DNA of 26,069 nt, taken from the NCBI GenBank assembly GCA_001931905.2, contig MSJI02000409.1:1-26069 (forward strand), read 5' to 3'. Shown one piece after another: positions 9,481-20,233 of the stretch. This DNA comes from Cladosporium sp. IMV 00045. Taxonomy: Eukaryota; Ascomycota; Dothideomycetes; Cladosporiales; Cladosporiaceae. The notes below the pieces were generated by a model. That model was not told where the DNA came from. It searched no databases and worked only from the letters and a program-made list of their open reading frames with translations. The stretch's first letter is position 1, and the number at the start of each line of letters is the position of its first letter. A program made the translations under genes and the position numbers.

Positions 9481-12374
9481 CTACCCCTCCACCCCCCTCC
9501 CCCTCGAACTCATATACAAATCCAACCCGGCACTCCCCCCACTCACACTTGAACTAGCCGCATGCCTTCCCTGCGCCGTACTCCTTCTCGCCACGCGATT
9601 CTCCCAAGCCATAGGCCCTCCACCACTCTCCAGCGCATCGCCCAGACCCGCCGCGAAAGGGCCAGAAGTGTTCAGCGCGCCGTTGGTGCGCAGAACGGCC
9701 ATGAGGGCTGCGTTGAGCAGCGCGTTCTGCTTCTCGAGAGCTTCGAGGCGCTCGAGGCGGGCATCGATGCGGGCTGCTGCGGTGGCGCGGGAGGTTGGGG
9801 CGGCGCTGGAGGAGGAGGAAGGGGTGGTTGTTGCTGTTGTGGTGGTGCGCAGGTCTTGCGTTGTGATGTGCGGGAGGGGCTTGGTGAGGGAGGAGGAGGT
9901 GTGGTGGGTGTTGTGATTTCGGGGTTGGAGAGGGGCGGGGGAGAGGATTTCGGGCGGTGGGAGGGGGAGGTCTTTGCTTTTGCTGTCGGTTGGAGATGGG
10001 CGTTTCGAGGTGGGTTTGGTCCGTCTCATGACTTCGGAGCCGGAGGCGGGCGGTGTTGGTGGTAGTGCGCGGTTGGGTGGTGGTGAGGGTAGAGGTGGCG
10101 TGTTGTCTTTCTTGCCTCTGGGTCTGTTGTTCTCTGGCGTATTGGGGCGGGAAGTGCCGGAGATGCTACCACGGCTTCGTCTTTTCGCTCGAGGTATCGA
10201 TGCCGAACGCGGTCTCGGGGCGTATTTACTGCCTTCGCCACGGAGTATGAGTCTGGTGGGTTTTGGTGTCGATCTGGTTTTCGGCAAGGGCACTTCTTCT
10301 GCAACAAGCATCACCGGGCTGAGAGCCATATTGGCTGAATTTCGGCTGCTGTTAGAAGGCGTTGGTGAATTGAGACTGTATCCTGCTTTGCCTTCTTCAG
10401 AAGACTTTTCGTCTTGAGAAGGTACAGTAGAAACAGGACTGAGAGTATTTTCCGTGACCTTCTTCCAGCTTGCATTACTTGATGCTGAGGACGACGCCCT
10501 CGTGGCCAAAGGTGCAGGTTTAACCTCTGGGATTTGAATCTGCGGTCGGGGTTTGCGAAGGCGGCGAGCAGGCAGGGTTTGAGCATTCACAACGGCATCG
10601 ATGGTGCGTGAGAAGCCAGGCCTGTCTCGTATTTTGAGCTGCCTAGTGTGTTCTTCCCTTTCTTTCCGAGACATCGGGTAAAGCGGATGCTTGACAGGTT
10701 TGCGTTCTCGTGACTTCGGTCTCTTGATGGGACCAGTGCATTCGGTGATCACTGTCGGGATGATTATCGGTGAATCCACATCGCTGGCATGTTCACTGAT
10801 ACTCCTAATGCTAGGCGCAATTTTCGGTGTTGCTCTGTGAAGATCTCTTGACGATGAGATCAAGCCTTCAATACTCTTGGGATCGCGTCCGATTCGGAGA
10901 GGACTCTTGGGTGGCGGCGGCCCAGGGCTGTCGGAAACACTTCGTTGCCCAATCGATGCTGCCATGCTGGGAGTGCGATGCAGCAGTACCGGATGACTGC
11001 CCAGACGTCTTGGAGAAGGATGTTTGATCTCGACGTCTTTTCCAAGACGGGTTACCTTTACTGGGAATTCTTCCTGAGGTAGGGCAATGCGTGATACCGG
11101 CGCTCTGGAAGGAGAGCCTACTTTCTCGGTAAGGGTACGACCGACATCCGTTGAACGTTTAGCGGGATGCTCGGTGAGATCAAGCTGGTAAGTCTCAGCA
11201 ATCGACGTGGCAGACTCGGGGTGCGGCGATGGCGGATTCGATGCGACTGGTCGAATTGGAGACGAGGATTGGCAGATGAGGCGAATGGCAGCCTCACTCT
11301 CTGCTCCCAGGGCTGCGGATGGCTGTCGAGTTGGAGGCGGGCTACTCTGTGGAAATCGTGCGCTGTGCCAGACGTCGAAACCGTTGCTGTAGTATGTATC
11401 ATCTGTGAGGGAAACCGAGACGCGTGACTCGAGAATATGAGAGCTGATATCATTAGCAATGTATGCAAGAGGTGATTTATCACATATGCTGACATACCTC
11501 GAAACGTGTGGCTCTTCGTTGACTATTTCATGCTCATCCACCTCTTGTGGCTTCAAAGCGAGATACTTTTTACCTGGAAGAGTCAGACACATAATACACT
11601 CGATTTTGGAAATTGCATACCGGTCGAAGAGATCTTCTGCTCAATGCTGGGTGGTAAAAGTAAGCCACCCTCGTCCTGGAACTTCATGTCATTCGCCTTC
11701 AATGCGTTGTTCAACCTTGGACACATTAGCACTCCTTTCTGAACCCGGCAAACAATATTAAAAGCTTCAGCTACTCACTGCATGTGTGCTTCCGCCACCG
11801 AAGCCGAAGGCCTTCTCTGGCCCACCTTCAACCACTTGAGAACATTCTTCGAAGCAGACACCGCACGCCTAGGGTGATCTTCGACTTTCCTCGGTCGCCT
11901 GTTGGGAGGGTTTGGTCCAGTCGTTTTGAGAAAGAAAGCCAAATCGTGACTAGCGAATTCTTTCCGCAGCGACATGTGGCTCGCCGGAGTCATGATTCTG
12001 TCACTACTTCTCGCGTACGGAGGTTGATCCATGCGGGCGTAATGAAGGCTGTCCGGTCTCGATTCCTGCTCGCCAAAGGGGTTGTGAACATCGTCCGAGC
12101 ACTCGACTTTGATAGAATCCTCTCTCAGAATCGTCGAGCTCGCCTTTCGCATCTGCTCGCGCTGCTGAGCCGAAGGAGTCTGGCCCATGATTGCGTTGGT
12201 GTAGAGAGGCCCTGCACCGAGGGCGGCGATGCCCATGCCCATGTCGGAGGTGTCAGCTAAGGTGTCCGGAGGTCGGGAGAAGTTGACAGGCGCTGTTATC
12301 TCAAACTCCCGGGGGGTATGATCGAGAAAAGCCGGGGCTGCAGCACGGCGATGTGGATGGGCGGAAAGCTGCAT
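9481..12374 (-). CDS. Hypothetical disordered protein with C-terminal coiled coil (909 aa)
   Basis: Four-exon model: 12374-11779, 11715-11621, 11573-11498, 11443-9481. Introns: 11716-11778 (GTGAGT...CCAAG), 11574-11620 (GTATGC...CCAG, only 47 nt) and 11444-11497 (GTATGT...TATCAG, 54 nt). The joined phases agree and give a continuous protein. The start at 12374 (MQLSAHPHRR) is the first in-frame ATG; further upstream the frame reaches a TAA without another ATG. I recognise no domain or family with a known function. The N-terminal part contains FEITAPVNFSRPPDT and a segment MGMGIAALGAGPLYTN; the middle 500 residues are Ser/Pro/Arg-rich with many SP/TP and PPP runs and basic stretches (KRPKSRERKPVKH), typical of disordered, phosphorylated proteins. 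Near the end (about residues 814-847) a heptad pattern, ARLERLEALEKQNALLN followed by AALMAVLRTNG, predicts a coiled coil. Nuclear or cytoskeletal scaffolding is conceivable but not shown. Confidence 0.8.
11444..11497 (-). other. 54-nt intron without stop codons, length divisible by three
   Basis: A GTATGT donor, a GCTAAT branch-like site and a TATCAG acceptor frame 54 bases that can also be read through (18 codons, no stop). Splicing joins HVS to SSHILESR in frame. I favour removal because all three signals are strong and the size fits the neighbouring introns, but retention would yield a valid 927-residue protein. Confidence 0.6.
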
Positions 12375-13660
12375 TGAGGACGAAAATGGGCGAGGTGGTC
12401 GAGCTGATGCGGTGCCTTGGCTCGGAAAACGTGCGTGGCGATGATAGGTTCCAGCGGGAAGTAGACACGCCTTGTGTAGTTTGGGAGCGTCTTGTAACTT
12501 GGATGGATCGTACACAGAGCATGGGCTGCTATGGGATGGTTACTTGGGAGCAAACGAAGATCTGGGAGCGAGTGGCGGAAGGCTGCAATGGAGGGAATGA
12601 GTGGCTTTGAGATCAGTAACAGAGTCCAGCGTGAGGATCTATGCATCGTGCAACGGACAGCATAGTAGTAAATAATAACAACAGGCTCCCCACCACCTTG
12701 GAGAGAGTATTACACAAGGGCGCAAGGGCATGGAGGTGGAGCGGCAGCACTGAGGGAAAGCCTTGGACGACGCATTGTACGACACCTACGCGCAGCTATG
12801 TCGGGTCGGACGAGGCCAGGCTGACGGTGAAGACGGGCGGCGGACGACATCGCCTCGAACACAGGAGTTGACGGTGCTGTCTCTCGAAGGGTACACTGCA
12901 CTGCTGGTGACTTTTTGTCTAAAACCGCTACCAGGTGGTCTGTCGCAGAGGGCCAGACGACTGGATATGGTTCAAGAAGCCGAAAAAGCTTGATTGGCAG
13001 ACGATCGTCTTCGGTGCTGAACACACAGAGAGGGGCCGCAGAGCAAGGGGTTGGGCGGACATGCAAGAGGATGCATGTGAGGTGTGACAGAGGATAGCGT
13101 GGGCGCAGCCGAGGGATCGTGAAACCAAGACCCGCCCGAACCATCTCACGCTGAGCAGCATCTTCGGAGAATTCTGCTCGTCGCCATGGCCACGAGCCGG
13201 ACAAGTGACAGGCGATCGAAATCGCCGGTCCTCGCGTGGGCGAGGATGTCCAACGCATTGAAGGATACAAGGTACATGTCGAAGGCAAAGCAGATATCAG
13301 ACGCTGTCTCCGTCCGGAGCAAGTAACTGTCATGCGCGATGCTCTCCGATGCATCAAGGAAGGGTTACAATCACTGGGATCTTGCTGTCATGGCATCACT
13401 GGGATGATACGTTACTTTCGCTGCCCTCAAAGCGAGGGGCATATCGACCTGTCTGGTCTGATCTCCGTAGTAGCGGCCGTTGTGCCGATCCGATACTGTG
13501 GGAATATCACAGCATCTCACTGAATCTGCATGCTATCCTGCTATCTCGCTGGTGTATCTGTGTTCCTCCATCACGGGGCCCATGTTTTACATCAAGACAC
13601 ACGTTGCATTAACCTCCAATCCCCCCCTTTACTTCAAGATCGCCAACCATTGTCTGTCTA
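12375..13660. other. Non-coding region between the 909-aa protein gene and the SEN1 stop
   Basis: This 1.3 kb stretch should contain the 5' UTR and promoter of the gene starting at 12374 and the 3' UTR of the helicase gene ending at 13661. The longest open frame (- strand, 12710-13357) has an Arg/Pro/Ser/Cys-rich, non-family-like composition and is not called. I see no RNA gene or repeat. Confidence 0.5.
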
Positions 13661-16600
13661 TCACCGTTTACGCTCTAGGAAAGGGTTTGCTGCCGGCTTC
13701 TTCCTGCGAACAGGCGCCGGTGGTGGTACGGTGGGCGCCTTCTTTGTCTTCCCCTCCCCATTGACCCGGGTAGATGCCTTTTCCTTGTCAGAAAGGGGTG
13801 TTTCATCTCGAGACACTGTCCCATCAAGGCTTGCGGGCATGTTTGCTGAAGGCGCCGAGGCCTCCGCATCTGTCATGTCGACGTCCTCGCTGGGCTTTGA
13901 CGAGCCCACGCGTGGCCGTGCGCCGCTTTCACTGCCGCTCTCCGGTGCAGGGCGCTTCTTGTTATTGGCCACACGGTCTTGGAATCGGTACGTGACGCCT
14001 TCCATGCGAGTGCTCTCTGCCTCTGGTTTGACTGGTGGCTGTGGGGTTGTACTCGGCTTTGGTCGCTCAGTGCCAGACACGGAAGACTGACGTGACGGTT
14101 GCTCTGAGGGCGTTCGGCTGTTCTCGCCGATCTGCATTTGGGGTTTGTGCGAGTCAACATCCATCATCGACTTTGTGTTGAGCTTACTGGCTGGGAAAGC
14201 GCTTGATGGCTTCTGGAGCATTCCCATCACGTTGCCAGTGGTGTAGCTATCCCTCGCTTGAGCATCTTCGACCAGCATCTTCCAGTAGCGACCACGGACG
14301 AGCGAATCCGAGTTACCCAGAACCCACAAGCTTGACTTGGCTCTGGTAAGACCGACGTTCATACGTCTGATATCCTGCAGGAAACCGATACCGCCGGCCG
14401 GTGATGCACGCACACAGGAGAAGATGATGATTTCACTTTCGCGACCTTGGTAGGCGTCCGTGGTGTTGAACTCGATGACATCTTCCACCTCGTTACCAAA
14501 TCGCGAGGCGAAGCGATCCTTAAGTGCTCTGAGCTGGGACTTGTAAGGTGTGATGATGCCTACGCGGCCAGTAAAGTCGTATCCTGAGAAGTCCGAGCGT
14601 AACCTGGTGTAGAGTGCCATGGCGACGTCAATCTCCGCCAAGTTGACAAGTGAATGACCCTTGGGCGCAGCAGAGTGCTGACCCTTGACGTCGAAGAATC
14701 GATAAGGAGCCAACAGCGCGCTCTTGTGCCATGGTTGTGCGCGCAAGCCAGCCATGCCGCCGCCATCCTTGAGCAGCCCATCGTAGAAGGTACGACTCGG
14801 GAAGAGACTGATGTCGGGGTGCATACGGTATTGGGTGTCAAGCAGATGTACTTCGTTGGCGAAGTTGTTTTGCATGCGAACGAACAAACTCTGCTCGTAC
14901 TGGAAACGCGCGGCTTCCTTCGAGAACACTGTGGGCGGCAGCTGCTTAGGATCACCGACCATGATGCACTTCACACAGCCGTACTTCAGGGGAATGAGGG
15001 AAGACATCTCAACACACTGGGCAGCTTCGTCGATGATCACGGTCTCGAACTCAATGTTCAAGCTTTGGAACATGTCGTGACCACTACCGCTCAAGGTGGC
15101 GCAAATGACATGAGCGTTGTCGAGCACCGCTTGCTGTGCTTTCTTGCGGTTGAGCTCGTTCTCACGGCCGGCCTGTCTTTCTTGGTCTTTGGAATTGTCG
15201 ATGCGAATGCCGAGATCGTTCTTCTTGCGACGCACAGCCACAATGGCGCTGTCGAGCTCTGCACGCTCACCTCCCTTGACCTCGCCGGCGTCACGTTTCG
15301 AGTACAAGTCCCTCAACTCGGCTGATACCTTCTCATGCTCTTTGTAGAGCTCAGCATTCTTCTGACGCTGGGTGTTGTCCTGCTCTGAATTGCCAAGTTG
15401 CTTTGCGACAAGCTCGTCCATCGTCACGTCTTTCACTGTACTGTTGATAGCATCGCTACGACCGATACGCACAACATTCAGCGGGTATTCTTTGCCGTTT
15501 TTTGTTTTGACGCCTGCCTTCAGACGCATGACCAGTTCGTCAACGGCGGCGTTACTGGGTGCACACACAAGAAGCTTCTTCGATGCGCCGCCAATGTCTC
15601 CATTGCGTTGTCCCGGGACTGCAATTCTCGTGGAGCCAATCGACGAACCCAATGTGTTTGATAGCAGTCCACCGACGATAGCAACGATAGTCTTGGTTTT
15701 ACCGGAGCCGGGAGGACCTTGAATGAGCGAGAATCCTTCGTTGTCGAGCGCAGCATTGATGGCTTCCGACTGAGCGCGATTGACATTATAAATGTCTTGA
15801 AGGTTCGCGATTTGCTTGTCGCTGTAGTTGATGCGAGGTGATGGCTTCGCCTTGACGATCTGGTTGCAGAGATCGTAGTACTGCAGACCTTGCAGTGCAC
15901 CGTATTCGCGCTCAAGCGGTGTAATTGACTGAATCTTGACACCATTCACAAACACGCCAGGAGTAAGTGTAGGTCCAATAGTACCGCCAGTGAGCTGGTA
16001 TACGATCTCGTTGTGCGCCTTCTGACGCTTGACGCGGTGGATGCGAGCCAGACAATGGGGTGCTTTGGAGTCATCAGTTGGCTTCTTAGCCATCGACAGA
16101 AGAACAATGTCGCCTTCTTGAAGCTTCAATTCTCTGTTATCGACATGGCTGACGGAGCTGCTGATTTCGATGAACTGATCGACGTTGCTGCGACTGATCA
16201 CTTTGATTTCGTAGGGTTTAGACGACTCTTCCTCGCGCGACTTGACCATGCCTTGCCATGCTTCGAGGGTCAATAGAGGTTGGAATGTCTCTTGGTAGGT
16301 CGTGGGGTCCAAGAAGGTGTTCGAGACCTGCCGGAATTGGTGTTCATTGGATCCAGGGGGGTAGTCGCCTTCGTGGAAGAATTCCCATCTGAGCATCACC
16401 CTGTGCAAAGGAGTGAGATCAGGGGCCAGACGCGCGCGCATGTCTTTCAAAGAACGTTGTGTTCTCTGGATGCGAGTTGGGCCCTTCTTCATCTCAGGCT
16501 TCAGGCCGACGGCACCGTTGGGATCGACGTTCGGCAGGCCACGAGACACCTTCTTCTCCTTGATCTTGCCGCCGAAGAGTTCGTTGTCGAGCTCATCATC

Positions 16601-19600
16601 GTCTGATTCACTTTCTTCATCTGACGAGACCATAACATTTTGACCTTTCAGGGTGTGATCCTTGCCCATGTCACCAAGACCAGCGACGCCTGAACCAGCA
16701 CCAACGCCCTTGGCTTTGGCTAATGCCGCGGCCTTTGCTTTGTCGGCTTCGTCCTTGGCCTTCTTACGCTTCGCTAAGAAGTCATTCGGTGCTTCGCGAA
16801 CCTGCGAAGGACGCACAGGCGGAACAGCCTTCTTGGTCGCCAATTCCTGGCGTTTCTTCCACGCGTCGGCAGTAGTCGACACAGACGAATTGAGCTTCTT
16901 AACTTCGTTCGCACTAGGTGCAGAAGAGAGCTTGCTCTTTGCGGCCGACTTGCCCCATGCATCGAGGTCGATAGCTCCAGGCTTCTTCGTCTTGGTGGTC
17001 TCGATCGGAGTGGCAGAGCGGCTGCTGTCTCTGCTGTCCCTGCCGGAAGCCCATTTTTGCAATGAACTTTGCTTCATCTGTTGTGGTGTATCGGCATCTA
17101 CACCTGAAGGCGACGAGGCTGTTCCTACGTGTTTGTCAAACGCTCTCTGGATCTTGGCTTTCTGGTTCATGCTGAGCTTTGTCTTGGTTTTGTTGGAAAT
17201 AACATTGTCAAGGCTTTGCGCGGCGTCTTCCACGATTTCAATGCCGACTTCCTCGAGACGAAGAAGCATCTTTGTGGTCAAATTCACGGCCTTCTCCACC
17301 AGATAATCGTCGCGCAGACGAAGCCATTTGGTGATGCTCGTGAACGTGGACTTTGGAAACTCGAGTAATTTCTTGCCGACGACTGAGGTTTCTGAATCCG
17401 AGTTGAAGGCAATTCTGAGTGTGTTAGCGATGACAGAGTATTGGTCAAATGCTAGCTCAGCAAAGTCCATAGTGTCACGACAGAACTGCTGCATGAGCTG
17501 CTTGTCGTGACCAAGGTTGCTCCAGGGCTCTGTCTGCTCAAAGATGACATTCAGCGTCATCCATGTCAGCTGCCAGAACGACTCCAAAGACCGAACATCA
17601 CGCTCACTGAACTCCTTGCCAGATCGAAGAATGCCATCTGAGCTATCACACAAGCAGCTATAGAAGTCACTGCAGATCTTGAGGGCTCTCATGCTAGGCG
17701 CGAATACTCTGGATTTCGCAATGGCTTTCACGGCTGCAATGATAGCCTGGAGTGTCGTACTCGGAGCAAGCTTGAGCACATGCATGATACTGTCGCGTCT
17801 GCCATCCTCGCCGCTGAGTGTCTTGAGCAAATTCATTGCGGGGTTTTGCAAACGATCGTCTCCACTGCACACAAGCGCAAGGATGCCGTTAGCACCGTCC
17901 TGTTCGCGGTACATCTCGACAAGTTGATCAGGAGTGAAAGCTTGTAAGCGGTCGAGTAGGTCGTCGGCGGTCATGGTAACGACGCGGTTGAAAGCCAGGT
18001 TCCAGTCTTGCGCCTGCTTCGGCGAAGCTTGGACTTGTCGAGAGGCAAAGTTCTCGAGAGGGAGGAGGCCTTGAATGCCTGAAAGTATCGCGATTGACAT
18101 TGCAGCGTGTCCTGGTCGCACAGCTCGCATACTCATTCTCCAGGTATCCAGACTTGAGATTCCCAGCTCATGATCTAAGCCCTTCGTTTGGGCGATCAGG
18201 GCACGGTCGTACGTAAGACTCTGTACGTCAATCGCAAGTGCCTCTTTGATGATCTTGAGGCACAACCCATCGGTGATGTCGATACGCATCTCATCTTTCT
18301 CCTCGATCCCTTCGAGCTCTTCCATGATTAGAGGAGTGTGTTCCTTCGCGACGAGCTCCGCCATGTGCGTCAGCACCGGGCCGCCTCTCACGTTCGTACG
18401 CAAGCTCTCGAGAGCTTCAGCCAGACACCGCAGCCCTTTTCTCCATGTCGCGCTACGAGCATAGTTTGAGTACTGTGTACCTTGGCATCGCTTGAAGAGC
18501 TGGTCAAGTAAAGCACGAACAGGCGGTACTAAGTTCGCTGGTTTGATCGATTTGATGAATGGGGAAAGCCAGGCCAGCTTCTCCTCCTCTAGCCTCAGCG
18601 GCTCGGTTTCATCCGTGATTTTGAGCAGCTTCTCCAATGTCGGTGATTTGAAGAACTGCTCGATCATTTGCTGGGGCGTACATGCGCCGAATGCATCCCA
18701 GAAGTCGCTGGGACTGATTTCGAGAAGCACCTTGAAGCTGGCCGTAAGGCCGTCAAAGTGCGGCCCATCAACCTGGAAGTGTTCCAGTGCCATTGTGTAG
18801 AGGTTCACGTTCATCGCTCGGAGGTGATTGGTAATCACATCCTTGGTGAGCTTTTGGAGAATAAGTCGCGTTCCTCTCCAGAACTGAGGAAGGAACTTGT
18901 GGTCGAGGAAAGATACGTGAACACGAGCAAGGGCTTGCTCCAAGGAAGGCTTGACCCCGTATTCGAACTCGGCTCCAGAGAGTTGTCGCTTGATACTGCT
19001 GAAGTTCTTCGATGCCCATGCTGAGCGATCTGCATTGGAGCTGTATAAGAAGAAAGCCATACCTGGGGCATAGCTAGGCAGTTTGATCTTTCTTTTGCTT
19101 TGTACCAAGGCAAAAGGCTTGTCGAAGTGTTGGCGCAGTTCATCCTCGTCTTGAAGGTACGGTAAACAGTTGAGTGCTTCAAACAACGCATACATTCCAA
19201 CGTCTCCAGCAGCAGCAATGTTTCTCTGCTCTGGAGGCAGATCGAGCAACATCTCTGTCGCAGAGTCTAGGCCAGCACTGATTCTGTGGATGTTCATCTC
19301 GTCAAAGCGGCGCATGAACTGGTCAACCTCATCCGAAGCGTACTCCGACTCGAGGCTGGTCTTCAGTTGACTACGGCTCCGATGGAACACACGAATGCAG
19401 ATGTCGCAGCGGGTGAGCTGCTTGCGCAGGCTTTCCTTGAGGTTGTTCTGGTATACCTGTGCTTCACCGCCATCGAACGCCAGAATTGTACAGGCATCCA
19501 GCACTTTTGACGTCCTACTTTGCGCCTCTTCCACCTTGGATTGTCGAGTCTCCTCTTCTTTCACTTCACTCGAAGGAAGTCCCTGTACATCTTCATCGTA

Positions 19601-19699
19601 GTATACTGCGCCGTCGTCGGATCCGTACCGGGGACAAAACCAGTGGACGTCTTCATCCAGAGAAGTTATGTCTTGGACTTTTTGGACCAGCTCGGCCAT
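13661..19699 (-). CDS. SEN1: Sen1-like superfamily 1 RNA/DNA helicase
   Basis: One uninterrupted frame of 2,012 residues, close to the 2,231 of yeast Sen1. Sen1 unwinds RNA-DNA hybrids 5' to 3', ends transcription of non-coding RNAs with Nrd1-Nab3 in yeast, and limits R-loops; it acts in the nucleus. The N-terminal ~800 residues are the helical Sen1_N scaffold, starting MAELVQKVQDI with HWFCPRYG nearby. A charged, Ser/Lys-rich linker follows (about 850-1,080). The helicase core shows Q-motif region SEAINAAL and Walker A GPPGSGKTKT (~1,325), motif II VIIDEAAQC (~1,550), GDPKQLPPTV, YRMHPDIS (~1,625), DAYQGRESEIIIFSCVRA (~1,750) and MNVGLTRAKSSLWVLGN (~1,780). The C-terminal ~190 residues are disordered and finish with basic runs (VRRKKP, FLERKR) that look like nuclear localisation signals. 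The start is the only reasonable ATG before the conserved N terminus. No introns, which is unusual for a 6-kb filamentous-fungal gene but not unknown. Confidence 0.96.
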   Translation of the reverse strand: MAELVQKVQDITSLDEDVHWFCPRYGSDDGAVYYDEDVQGLPSSEVKEEETRQSKVEEAQSRTSKVLDACTILAFDGGEAQVYQNNLKESLRKQLTRCDICIRVFHRSRSQLKTSLESEYASDEVDQFMRRFDEMNIHRISAGLDSATEMLLDLPPEQRNIAAAGDVGMYALFEALNCLPYLQDEDELRQHFDKPFALVQSKRKIKLPSYAPGMAFFLYSSNADRSAWASKNFSSIKRQLSGAEFEYGVKPSLEQALARVHVSFLDHKFLPQFWRGTRLILQKLTKDVITNHLRAMNVNLYTMALEHFQVDGPHFDGLTASFKVLLEISPSDFWDAFGACTPQQMIEQFFKSPTLEKLLKITDETEPLRLEEEKLAWLSPFIKSIKPANLVPPVRALLDQLFKRCQGTQYSNYARSATWRKGLRCLAEALESLRTNVRGGPVLTHMAELVAKEHTPLIMEELEGIEEKDEMRIDITDGLCLKIIKEALAIDVQSLTYDRALIAQTKGLDHELGISSLDTWRMSMRAVRPGHAAMSIAILSGIQGLLPLENFASRQVQASPKQAQDWNLAFNRVVTMTADDLLDRLQAFTPDQLVEMYREQDGANGILALVCSGDDRLQNPAMNLLKTLSGEDGRRDSIMHVLKLAPSTTLQAIIAAVKAIAKSRVFAPSMRALKICSDFYSCLCDSSDGILRSGKEFSERDVRSLESFWQLTWMTLNVIFEQTEPWSNLGHDKQLMQQFCRDTMDFAELAFDQYSVIANTLRIAFNSDSETSVVGKKLLEFPKSTFTSITKWLRLRDDYLVEKAVNLTTKMLLRLEEVGIEIVEDAAQSLDNVISNKTKTKLSMNQKAKIQRAFDKHVGTASSPSGVDADTPQQMKQSSLQKWASGRDSRDSSRSATPIETTKTKKPGAIDLDAWGKSAAKSKLSSAPSANEVKKLNSSVSTTADAWKKRQELATKKAVPPVRPSQVREAPNDFLAKRKKAKDEADKAKAAALAKAKGVGAGSGVAGLGDMGKDHTLKGQNVMVSSDEESESDDDELDNELFGGKIKEKKVSRGLPNVDPNGAVGLKPEMKKGPTRIQRTQRSLKDMRARLAPDLTPLHRVMLRWEFFHEGDYPPGSNEHQFRQVSNTFLDPTTYQETFQPLLTLEAWQGMVKSREEESSKPYEIKVISRSNVDQFIEISSSVSHVDNRELKLQEGDIVLLSMAKKPTDDSKAPHCLARIHRVKRQKAHNEIVYQLTGGTIGPTLTPGVFVNGVKIQSITPLEREYGALQGLQYYDLCNQIVKAKPSPRINYSDKQIANLQDIYNVNRAQSEAINAALDNEGFSLIQGPPGSGKTKTIVAIVGGLLSNTLGSSIGSTRIAVPGQRNGDIGGASKKLLVCAPSNAAVDELVMRLKAGVKTKNGKEYPLNVVRIGRSDAINSTVKDVTMDELVAKQLGNSEQDNTQRQKNAELYKEHEKVSAELRDLYSKRDAGEVKGGERAELDSAIVAVRRKKNDLGIRIDNSKDQERQAGRENELNRKKAQQAVLDNAHVICATLSGSGHDMFQSLNIEFETVIIDEAAQCVEMSSLIPLKYGCVKCIMVGDPKQLPPTVFSKEAARFQYEQSLFVRMQNNFANEVHLLDTQYRMHPDISLFPSRTFYDGLLKDGGGMAGLRAQPWHKSALLAPYRFFDVKGQHSAAPKGHSLVNLAEIDVAMALYTRLRSDFSGYDFTGRVGIITPYKSQLRALKDRFASRFGNEVEDVIEFNTTDAYQGRESEIIIFSCVRASPAGGIGFLQDIRRMNVGLTRAKSSLWVLGNSDSLVRGRYWKMLVEDAQARDSYTTGNVMGMLQKPSSAFPASKLNTKSMMDVDSHKPQMQIGENSRTPSEQPSRQSSVSGTERPKPSTTPQPPVKPEAESTRMEGVTYRFQDRVANNKKRPAPESGSESGARPRVGSSKPSEDVDMTDAEASAPSANMPASLDGTVSRDETPLSDKEKASTRVNGEGKTKKAPTVPPPAPVRRKKPAANPFLERKR

Positions 19700-20219
19700 G
19701 CTGAGTAGCTCAAGGGTGACACCACGCCCAGTGGTATCTCTCGTGGGCGCTTCGTGTAGTAGTGGATGTTGTGGTGGTTGTCGGTTTGTAGTGGGTTCGG
19801 TTTCGGAGTTGGTGTTGTGGAGGTGGTGCTTCGGTCGAGGTGAAGGATTGGAAGAACGGCTTCTTGGTTACTCCATGCGCTCGTCACATGGAGGAGACGG
19901 TGGTGAGTGAATCAAGGTTGTAGTCGCGTCCCAGTGGCTTGTGAATGTGATTTAGAGAGCGTCCGGTAAGTGAAGCATGTGGCTGCCACGAAAATGAGGG
20001 ATCGGGCGAAGAATATATGTAGCCTGTCGTAACGCCGAGCCAATGCAAGAAACGTGAGAAAGCAGGTTCGCTGACCTGAGTTTGGTGGTAGAAGAAAGAA
20101 AGTATTTGTTGGTTGGTGATATTGAATGTTTGTACTGGAAGCTTGAGGAGATTCCTCAAATGATGAACGCTTGCAATGATGCTGCCACTTCCGGAAGCCG
20201 GGCGTTCCTCCGCGCCGAC

Positions 20220-20233
20220 ACGCGATTTCGCGT
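20220..20233. promoter_or_regulatory. ACGCGA-TT-TCGCGT inverted repeat, MBF/SBF-like
   Basis: A perfect 6-base dyad with a 2-base spacer lies about 520 bases upstream of the helicase start. On the - strand it reads ACGCGAAATCGCGT, which contains CGCGAAA, the core of the cell-cycle SCB element, and is close to the MCB box ACGCGT. Regulation by an MBF-type factor is only suggested. Confidence 0.25.

Noticed and set aside
12375..12515. Upstream extension of the 909-residue protein (47 more residues)
   Set aside because: The first codon at 12515 is GTG, the frame has no ATG before a TAA further upstream, so the ATG at 12374 is preferred.
12710..13357. 215-codon open frame on the - strand between two genes
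   Set aside because: Composition is Arg/Pro/Ser/Cys-rich without any domain pattern, it sits where the SEN1 3' UTR and the next promoter must be, and no splice or family support exists.
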